A stretch of 64,000 nt of DNA from Vagococcus acidifermentans (GTDB lineage Bacteria; Bacillota; Bacilli; Lactobacillales; Vagococcaceae), in contig NZ_NGKC01000002.1 of assembly GCF_003987655.1 (NCBI RefSeq), positions 186,001 through 250,000 on the forward strand, in the 5' to 3' direction. The notes under the pieces were generated by a model. That model was given only the letters and a program-made list of their open reading frames with translations. It was not told the origin of the DNA and made no database searches. Below are positions 58,170-64,000 of the stretch, piece after piece. Made by a program: the position numbers and the translations under genes. Positions within the stretch are counted from its first letter, which is position 1, and every line of letters starts with the position of its first letter.

Positions 58170-59180
58170 ATGGCGCCATCAGATGAAACATTGTTAACCA
58201 TAGAAAACTTATCTGTTGAATTTATAAGCGATAACGTCAGTCTGCGTTCAGTCGATGATGTCAGTTTGACTGTCAGAAAAGGCAAAACGCTCGGCATCGT
58301 CGGTGAGTCCGGCTCAGGTAAAAGTGTGACGGTGTCAACGATTTTGCAGCTTTTGCCGGCGAATGCCAGAGTTCCGGAAGGCAAAATCATGTATAACAAT
58401 CAGGATTTGTTGACGCTGAATGAGAAGGAACTCCGGAAAATACGGGGCAATGAAATCGCCATGATTTTTCAGGACCCGATGACTAGTTTAAACCCTGTGT
58501 TTACTATTGAAAATCAGTTGATTGAGGCGATTCGTCTGCATCAAAAAATGACTAAAAAACAGGCTCGTGATGAAGCAGTCAGACTGCTCGGACTGGTCGG
58601 CATCAAAGAACCGGAAAAACGGCTCAAATTATATCCGCATGAATTTTCAGGAGGTATGCGGCAGCGTGTGATGATTGCAATGGCCATCTCATCCATTCCG
58701 TCTTTGATTATTGCAGACGAGCCGACAACGGCACTGGATGTAACAGTCCAGAAACAAATCATTGATTTGTTGCAGGAGTTGCAGATGAAGATTCATACCA
58801 GCATCATTTTTATCACCCATGATTTGGAAGTGATTGCGGAAATCGCAGATGATGTGGTGATTATGTATGCCGGGGAGGTGGTGGAATCCGGTTCGAAAGA
58901 GCAGGTGTTCCATCATCCGCTGCATCCGTACACACGCTTATTGATAGATGCCATTCCCAAGGCAAATAAGTCGGCAGGACGTTTGCCGACGATTGAGGGA
59001 AATGTGCCGAGTCTGGCAGATATTCCCAAAGGTATCTGCCGTTTTTCCACCCGGATTCCGTGGATACCGGAGGAGGCACACGAAAAAAATCCGCAATTGA
59101 GAGAAGTAGAGCCCGGTCACTTTGTGCGCTGCACCTGCTATAAAAATTTCCGGCTGAAAGAGACCGGCGGCGATCAATGA
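58170..59180 (+). CDS. oppD: Peptide ABC transporter ATPase OppD
   Basis: About 336 residues. Walker A GESGSGKSVT, MTSLNPVFTI, signature FSGGMRQRVMIAMAI, Walker B LIIADEPTTALDV. The oligopeptide-type C-terminal extension is present but with only a few cysteines (CRFSTR, RCTCYKN), where typical OppD/F proteins have a four-cysteine Fe-S region. Start ATG 58170 with AAAGGAGG; the GTG at 58149 precedes that site. Confidence 0.92.
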   Translation: MAPSDETLLTIENLSVEFISDNVSLRSVDDVSLTVRKGKTLGIVGESGSGKSVTVSTILQLLPANARVPEGKIMYNNQDLLTLNEKELRKIRGNEIAMIFQDPMTSLNPVFTIENQLIEAIRLHQKMTKKQARDEAVRLLGLVGIKEPEKRLKLYPHEFSGGMRQRVMIAMAISSIPSLIIADEPTTALDVTVQKQIIDLLQELQMKIHTSIIFITHDLEVIAEIADDVVIMYAGEVVESGSKEQVFHHPLHPYTRLLIDAIPKANKSAGRLPTIEGNVPSLADIPKGICRFSTRIPWIPEEAHEKNPQLREVEPGHFVRCTCYKNFRLKETGGDQ

Positions 59181-59194
59181 AAGGAAGTGGCAAA

Positions 59195-59998
59195 ATGACA
59201 CGGTCATATTTACTGGAAGCAAAACAGCTCAGTAAGACATTCACACTCCAAAAAAAATTTTTCTTCGGCGGTCAGCGTGACGTACTGAAAGCTGTCAATC
59301 ATGTGTCTCTTGGCGTTTATGAAGGTGAAACACTGGGTATTGTCGGAGAATCGGGCTGCGGCAAGTCGACACTGGCCCGGCTGTTAACGTGTTTGATTAA
59401 GCCGACAGCCGGCCGGGTCCTGTTTAAAGGGGAGGATATCACCAATTTTACTAAAGAGCAGTTGACGGCTGTCCGCAGAGACATTCAAATGATATTTCAA
59501 GACCCTTATGCCTCGCTTGACCCGAGGAAGCGTGTTTTCCAACTGCTGGCTGAGCCGCTGGCGATCCATCATATCGGAACGAAAAGCGAACGCGAACAGA
59601 TGGTGTTCGACGTGCTCGAGCAAGTCGGTCTGCAAAAAGCCCACGCCGCTCGGTATCCCCATGAGTTTTCAGGCGGCCAGTGCCAACGTCTGAATATCGC
59701 AAGGGCGCTGATTTTACAGCCTAAGATTATCATTTGCGACGAACCGGTCTCAGCATTGGATGTTTCGATTCAGGCGCAAATATTAAACCTGTTGTTGGAC
59801 TTGCAGCAGACTAATCACCTGACGTATCTTTTCATTTCCCATGACTTGAATGTCGTGCGTTATTTTTGCGACCGGATTGCAGTGATGAATATGGGCGAAG
59901 TGGTTGAATCCGGCCCGTCCGATGAGGTCTACGGCGCCCCTAAAGATCAGTACACGCGAAAACTGCTGGCGGCTATCCCAAAACCAATATATGAATAA
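59195..59998 (+). CDS. oppF: Peptide ABC transporter ATPase OppF
   Basis: About 267 residues. Walker A GESGCGKSTL, DPYASLDPRKRV, signature FSGGQCQRLNIARAL, Walker B IIICDEPVSALDV. It completes OppDF. I chose ATG 59195 with AAGGAAG; ATG 59177 overlaps the oppD stop but has no good site. Confidence 0.92.
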   Translation: MTRSYLLEAKQLSKTFTLQKKFFFGGQRDVLKAVNHVSLGVYEGETLGIVGESGCGKSTLARLLTCLIKPTAGRVLFKGEDITNFTKEQLTAVRRDIQMIFQDPYASLDPRKRVFQLLAEPLAIHHIGTKSEREQMVFDVLEQVGLQKAHAARYPHEFSGGQCQRLNIARALILQPKIIICDEPVSALDVSIQAQILNLLLDLQQTNHLTYLFISHDLNVVRYFCDRIAVMNMGEVVESGPSDEVYGAPKDQYTRKLLAAIPKPIYE

Positions 59999-60013
59999 AG
60001 GAGAATAATATAC

Positions 60014-61264
60014 ATGCTGGATAAACAACAATTACTCGCACTGGTTGACAAACACCAAGATGAACTGGTTGCTCTTTGTGCCGACCTTCTGCGGATACCG
60101 AGCGAAAATCCGGAAGGCGATACCCGTCAAATCACGTCGTTTATCGTTGAGTATCTGAAAAAGAACGGCATCGAATCGACTGTCTATGAATCTGATAAGC
60201 ACCGCTTCAATATTGTTGCGTCAATCGGCAAAAGCGGCGGCAAAAAACTTATTTATTGCGGCCACTCGGATACTGTGCCGGTCGGCGATTTTGACAAATG
60301 GTCGTTTCCGCCGTTTTCGGGCGATATCAAAGACGGCTATTTGTTGGGACGAGGTGCCAGCGATATGAAAGCCGGTCTGGCCGGTCTAATTTTCACCATG
60401 GTTCTTTTAAAACGCTATGAGATTCCATTGCCGGGAGAGCTGACTCTGGCAGTTGTGCCTGATGAAGAGAGCGGTGGCGAATACGGCGTACCTTGGCTTC
60501 TGGAGAATAAACTGATCGAGGGAGACGGCTGCCTGATAGCAGAACCGTCCAGCGAACTAAATCCGACTATCGGTCAAAAAGGGTCCTGCTGGTTCACATT
60601 GACTGTCAATGGTGTTCCTGCACACGGGAGTTTGGCGCCATTTGTCGGAACTAACGCGATTATAGATGCTATCCGGGCCATCGAACGGATTCGTACAGTG
60701 ACAGATATTGAGCTGTCGCCGCCGGAAGAATTGACCCAGCTTTTGTCGGTGTCCAATCGCTACCTCGTAGAAAATGAACGGGCTGTCACGACAGGCATTT
60801 TTGAGAAAATAACGTGCAATATCGGAACAATTGAAGGGGGCACGAGCGCCAATGTCGTTCCTGACAGTTGTGAAGTGGCTGTCGACTGCCGGCTGCCGTT
60901 CGGCACCACGTATGACGATACGATGGCTTACATTCACCGCGAGCTGGAACAGTTGGGCATTGATTATCAGATAAAACCGTTCGGCTTCAAAAGTTCAGCC
61001 AACTATACTCCTGCCGATGACCCGATCTGCAGAGCCGTTGTTGACAACATTTCTGCGGTGCTTGGTAAAGAAGCTTATGGTGTTTTGCAGTGGGCCTGCA
61101 GCGATGCACGTCATTTCAGGGAGCATGATATTCCTGTGTTGCAGTATGGGCCGGCGGAACTGGAAACGATTCACGGCATTGACGAAAAGGTACAGGTGTC
61201 CAATGTCATCAATTGTGCCAAAGTATATGTTCTGACTGCAGTCGATTTTCTTGATGTGAAGTGA
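60014..61264 (+). CDS. M20 family metallopeptidase (ArgE/DapE/ACY1 type)
   Basis: A 416-residue zinc peptidase. Metal ligands and catalytic residues: His84 and Asp86 (GHSDTV), Asp117 (GRGASDMKAG), and Glu151/152 (PDEESGGE); HGS around AHGSLAPF marks the dimer/lid. It removes an acyl or amino-acid unit from small substrates. It starts 15 bases after oppF and 10 bases before an S9 peptidase gene, so it probably works on imported peptides. A DapE or ArgE role is less likely in this context. Confidence 0.9.
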   Translation: MLDKQQLLALVDKHQDELVALCADLLRIPSENPEGDTRQITSFIVEYLKKNGIESTVYESDKHRFNIVASIGKSGGKKLIYCGHSDTVPVGDFDKWSFPPFSGDIKDGYLLGRGASDMKAGLAGLIFTMVLLKRYEIPLPGELTLAVVPDEESGGEYGVPWLLENKLIEGDGCLIAEPSSELNPTIGQKGSCWFTLTVNGVPAHGSLAPFVGTNAIIDAIRAIERIRTVTDIELSPPEELTQLLSVSNRYLVENERAVTTGIFEKITCNIGTIEGGTSANVVPDSCEVAVDCRLPFGTTYDDTMAYIHRELEQLGIDYQIKPFGFKSSANYTPADDPICRAVVDNISAVLGKEAYGVLQWACSDARHFREHDIPVLQYGPAELETIHGIDEKVQVSNVINCAKVYVLTAVDFLDVK

Positions 61265-61274
61265 GGGCTGCGAT

Positions 61275-63239
61275 ATGGATAAAGTGACCATGGCTGATTT
61301 ATTTTTAATTGAAACAGTGGCGACACCAGTTTATCATCCGGACGGCTCGTGTTTTTTGTATGTGACCAACCGTATTTGCGAGCGGGAAAACGTTTACCGG
61401 TCCCGTATTATGCTATACAATCTTGAAACTGGGACGCAAGAATCTCTTGTGTCCCATCCGAGTAAAAATACCCTTCCGGTCTGGAATGCCGCAGGGAACT
61501 CTTTTTTATTTATTTCAAATCGGACGGGGACTAATCAGGTGTATGTGTTTGATGTCGATAGCCGCGAGGAAAAGCAGCTGACCTTTGAAGACGCTGATGT
61601 CGCGCAAGTCGCGTGGCATGTCGATGATGTGCATTTTTTTTACGGGACAGAGCGGACAGAGCGTTCGTCGTTTATCGCTGACAATGTGTTTGTGACCCGG
61701 CGGCTTGATTATTTGAGCAATGGCAAAGGCCTATTGAGCGATGACAGGCGTCAAGTCGTTGTCATGCAGCACATAGATAAAAAACAGGGGTGTGAAGTCT
61801 GCACGTACAGTCTCGGTTACGGACTTAAAAAAGCTTGGACAGTGGTGCCGGACGGCTCTGCGCTGATTGTTGAAAAACCGGCAGATGAAGCAGACCCCTT
61901 CAATCAGGATACGCTGCTTTTTAAAGTGGATTTGACTGATTTTTCTGAAACATTACTGTTATCGGAAATATCAGCCGGCTGTTTCGGCGAACCGACTTGG
62001 TCGGACAACCAGCGCTACTTGGCAGCAGTCGGCTCAGATAAACCATATCAGACGATTAATCAGTTCTGTGTGTTCCTTTATGATACAGCAAATCGGACAC
62101 TGCAAAATATGACTGGCCGGTTTGACTGCCAAGTCAGTGATTTCGCTGTCAGCGATATTAAGGCCGGCGAGTCAAACCCGCTGCTTCAATGGTCCCCGGC
62201 TGACCAGTGCTTTTACACACTTGTTTCATTGGAAGGCAGAGTATCCATTTTTAAACTTGTCCCTGACACAGGCGTGTTTGAAGAATTGACACCGGGAGCT
62301 CATCACATCACCGATTTTACGGTCCATCCTAGTGAAAAGGAGCTGCTGTTTTGCGAGAGCACTCCCGGTGTTCCTTCGCGTATCGTGCAGCTGCATACCG
62401 AAAGCGGCGAGAAGCATGTATTAGTCGACCCAAACAAGCCACTTGCCGAAATGGCAACTGCCGACTACCAGCCGGTCGAATATCGGGCAAAAGACGGCGG
62501 ACGTATTCCCGGCTATCTTGTGCTGCCATCTGACAACAAAACAGCCAAAATACCGCTAATCGTGAACATCCACGGCGGCCCTTACACGATGCACGCCACA
62601 ACATTCCATCATGAAGTGCAGATGATGGCGGGTGCAGGATACGCCGTTTTGCTGGTCAATCCCCGGGGCAGTTTCGGTTACGGCCAGCAGCATTTGGACG
62701 GTGTGCTGGGCAGATACGGCGAAGAAGATTATACGGATATGATGACAGCTGTTCATGAAGTTTTGGCAGAGTACAGGATGCTGGACGCAGATAATCTGTT
62801 TGTGACAGGCGGCAGTTACGGCGGTTTTATGGTCAACTGGATGATTTGCCACAGCGATATGTTTAAAGCGGCTGTGACACAGCGTTCCATGTCGAATTTT
62901 GTCAGTATGGTGGGAACAAGCGATATCGGGTATCATTTTTTTGTCGAGGAGAATAAGGCGGATATTTTAAAGGCGGATATTTTGTGGCAAAAATCACCGT
63001 TGGCTTATGTCGCACAGGTCAATACACCGGTGTTGATTATGCATTCGGAACAAGACGACCGGTGTCCGATGGAGCAGGCGGAGCAGTGGTATGCGGCACT
63101 GAAATACTTAGGAAAAGACGCCGCTTTTATCCGCTTCGACCAGTCCGACCACGATTTGTCCCGCAGCGGTCTGCCGCAGCTGCGCCGGATCAGACTGGAA
63201 GAAATGATGAAGTGGTTTGCTTTTTATCGAAACAGTTAA
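61275..63239 (+). CDS. S9 family prolyl oligopeptidase-type peptidase
   Basis: A 654-residue serine peptidase. N-terminal beta-propeller (about residues 20-380), then an alpha/beta hydrolase domain with nucleophile Ser514 in VTGGSYGGFMVNW, the acid in HSEQDDRCP (Asp594/595), and His626 in FDQSDHDLSRSG. Cytoplasmic (no signal). It should trim oligopeptides taken up by the Opp system. Its stop overlaps the stop of the opposite IclR-type gene by 4 bases. Confidence 0.92.
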   Translation: MDKVTMADLFLIETVATPVYHPDGSCFLYVTNRICERENVYRSRIMLYNLETGTQESLVSHPSKNTLPVWNAAGNSFLFISNRTGTNQVYVFDVDSREEKQLTFEDADVAQVAWHVDDVHFFYGTERTERSSFIADNVFVTRRLDYLSNGKGLLSDDRRQVVVMQHIDKKQGCEVCTYSLGYGLKKAWTVVPDGSALIVEKPADEADPFNQDTLLFKVDLTDFSETLLLSEISAGCFGEPTWSDNQRYLAAVGSDKPYQTINQFCVFLYDTANRTLQNMTGRFDCQVSDFAVSDIKAGESNPLLQWSPADQCFYTLVSLEGRVSIFKLVPDTGVFEELTPGAHHITDFTVHPSEKELLFCESTPGVPSRIVQLHTESGEKHVLVDPNKPLAEMATADYQPVEYRAKDGGRIPGYLVLPSDNKTAKIPLIVNIHGGPYTMHATTFHHEVQMMAGAGYAVLLVNPRGSFGYGQQHLDGVLGRYGEEDYTDMMTAVHEVLAEYRMLDADNLFVTGGSYGGFMVNWMICHSDMFKAAVTQRSMSNFVSMVGTSDIGYHFFVEENKADILKADILWQKSPLAYVAQVNTPVLIMHSEQDDRCPMEQAEQWYAALKYLGKDAAFIRFDQSDHDLSRSGLPQLRRIRLEEMMKWFAFYRNS

Positions 63240-64000
63240 TCGATTTTAGTCATATTTTCTTTAAAAAAGCTGTAGTAGTCAAAAGATTGGCCGTGTTTAG
63301 TCAGTTCGACCGAAATCTGCTGTGCTTTGGAGCGGACCAGTTCGCCAAGGGGTTGAATATCGGATTCTTGTGTTCGGTAAATCGGTTTGGCGATGGTCAG
63401 TGAGCCGATGACTTGCTGAGCTGAAAAAACGGGCGCAGCGATGGCTGTTACCTCAGGAGTCACCAGTTCCTGACTGACGCACCACCCGTGCTTGCGGACA
63501 TGTGCCAACTGCTCCTCCAGCTGCTCTGCGGTCAGTGCCTGCGGGTCAAGCAATTCGTCAAAAGGGGTGTTCAGGACTTCCTGAATGTCTGCCGGATTCA
63601 AAAATGCCAAGATTGACCAGTACGAAGCACCAGCATAGAGCGGCATGGACTGGTTAAGGGGAACCGCAAAGCTGACTTTGTTTTCAGGTTCGAACGCATC
63701 GATGGTGACAGCATGTAAATCAGTCTGCTTGGTTAAGTAAACAGATTCACCGCTTTGTTTCATCAAATGATAGAGGATGGGCTGGACAATCGCAGCCACA
63801 TTGTAGCGCTCGAACGACAAATGACCAAACCGGGCCAAAGACGCATCGATTTGGTATTGTTTTGTTTTATTATTTTTTGTCAGGAATTGATTATTGACAA
63901 ATGTTTCTAATATTCGGTAGACCGTGATTTGATTTAAGTCCAGATGGTCGGCGATTTCTCTTGCACTCCATACTGGCGTTTCTCTCGTAAAAAGATTCAG
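63236..64000 (-). CDS. IclR family transcriptional regulator (5' end outside window)
   Basis: The minus-strand frame stays open to the window end. It shows the IclR winged helix (VWSAREIADHLDLNQITVYRILETFVNNQFL, then KTKQYQIDASLARFG) and a C-terminal effector domain (YNVAAIVQPILYHLMKQSGESVYL, CVSQELVTPEVTAIAAPVF, VIGSLTIAKP). The N-terminal few residues lie outside. It is convergent with the opp-M20-S9 operon and a candidate regulator of it, though no operator was identified. Confidence 0.88.
   Translation of the reverse strand: MNLFTRETPVWSAREIADHLDLNQITVYRILETFVNNQFLTKNNKTKQYQIDASLARFGHLSFERYNVAAIVQPILYHLMKQSGESVYLTKQTDLHAVTIDAFEPENKVSFAVPLNQSMPLYAGASYWSILAFLNPADIQEVLNTPFDELLDPQALTAEQLEEQLAHVRKHGWCVSQELVTPEVTAIAAPVFSAQQVIGSLTIAKPIYRTQESDIQPLGELVRSKAQQISVELTKHGQSFDYYSFFKENMTKID

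Overview
The window reads as a chromosomal segment of a Gram-positive bacterium of the order Lactobacillales. The evidence is a complete dltX-A-B-C-D operon, a CopY-CopZ-CopA copper operon with cop boxes, a Met T-box in front of metNIQ, and the gene orders dinG-ypmB-aspB-asnS and pcrA-ligA-gatCAB-dgkB, which are Bacilli hallmarks. Shine-Dalgarno sequences are strong, and TTG or GTG starts are common. A glycine cleavage operon is uncommon in lactic acid bacteria, so a Carnobacteriaceae- or Aerococcaceae-like genus is my guess; the sequence alone does not settle the genus. I saw no tRNA, rRNA, CRISPR array, prophage or insertion sequence.

Layout. 1-1.5 kb (-): YhgE/Pip membrane protein (cut by the window edge) and an Rrf2-type regulator with two tandem palindromes upstream. 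1.7-4.0 kb (+): two-gene ABC exporter. 4.1-10.8 kb (+): structured leader RNA, a YehZYXW/OsmU-type ABC importer, a triple-rhodanese sulfurtransferase, and a MetE-like methyltransferase gene with one in-frame TGA. 10.9-12 kb: rlmN. 12.0-16.6 kb: long structured leader and gcvT-H-PA-PB. 16.7-17.5 kb: alpha/beta hydrolase. 17.6-22.0 kb (-): dlt operon. 22.2-23.7 kb (-): FAH-family protein and a Nudix/NrtR-like regulator. 23.8-26.7 kb (+): DUF6440-like protein, then a persulfide-stress operon (rhodanese, CoA-disulfide reductase-rhodanese, rhodanese, CstR) with two CstR-like operators. 26.9-27.9 kb: malic enzyme. 28.0-30.9 kb: Met T-box and metNIQ. 31.0-31.5 kb (-): AT-rich orphan. 31.6-35.3 kb (-): malY, malX-type PTS and an RpiR regulator. 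35.5-41.3 kb (+): dinG, ypmB, aspB, asnS. 41.5-44.4 kb (+): copYZA. 44.5-44.9 kb (-): GNAT. 45.1-53.7 kb (+): pcrA, ligA, gatCAB, dgkB. 53.9-54.4 kb: GNAT. 54.6-63.2 kb (+): oppABCDF, an M20 peptidase and an S9 peptidase, meeting an IclR-type regulator on the other strand that runs off the window.

Sulfur and one-carbon metabolism recur: methionine uptake, a C-S lyase, five rhodanese-containing polypeptides or domains beside transport and redox genes, a persulfide sensor, a MetE-like zinc methyltransferase and glycine cleavage. The most unusual items are the transporter/rhodanese/MetE-like module with its in-frame TGA (a Sec codon or a fresh nonsense mutation) and two structured leader RNAs (about 4182-4363 and 12073-12345) that I cannot match to a known riboswitch class.
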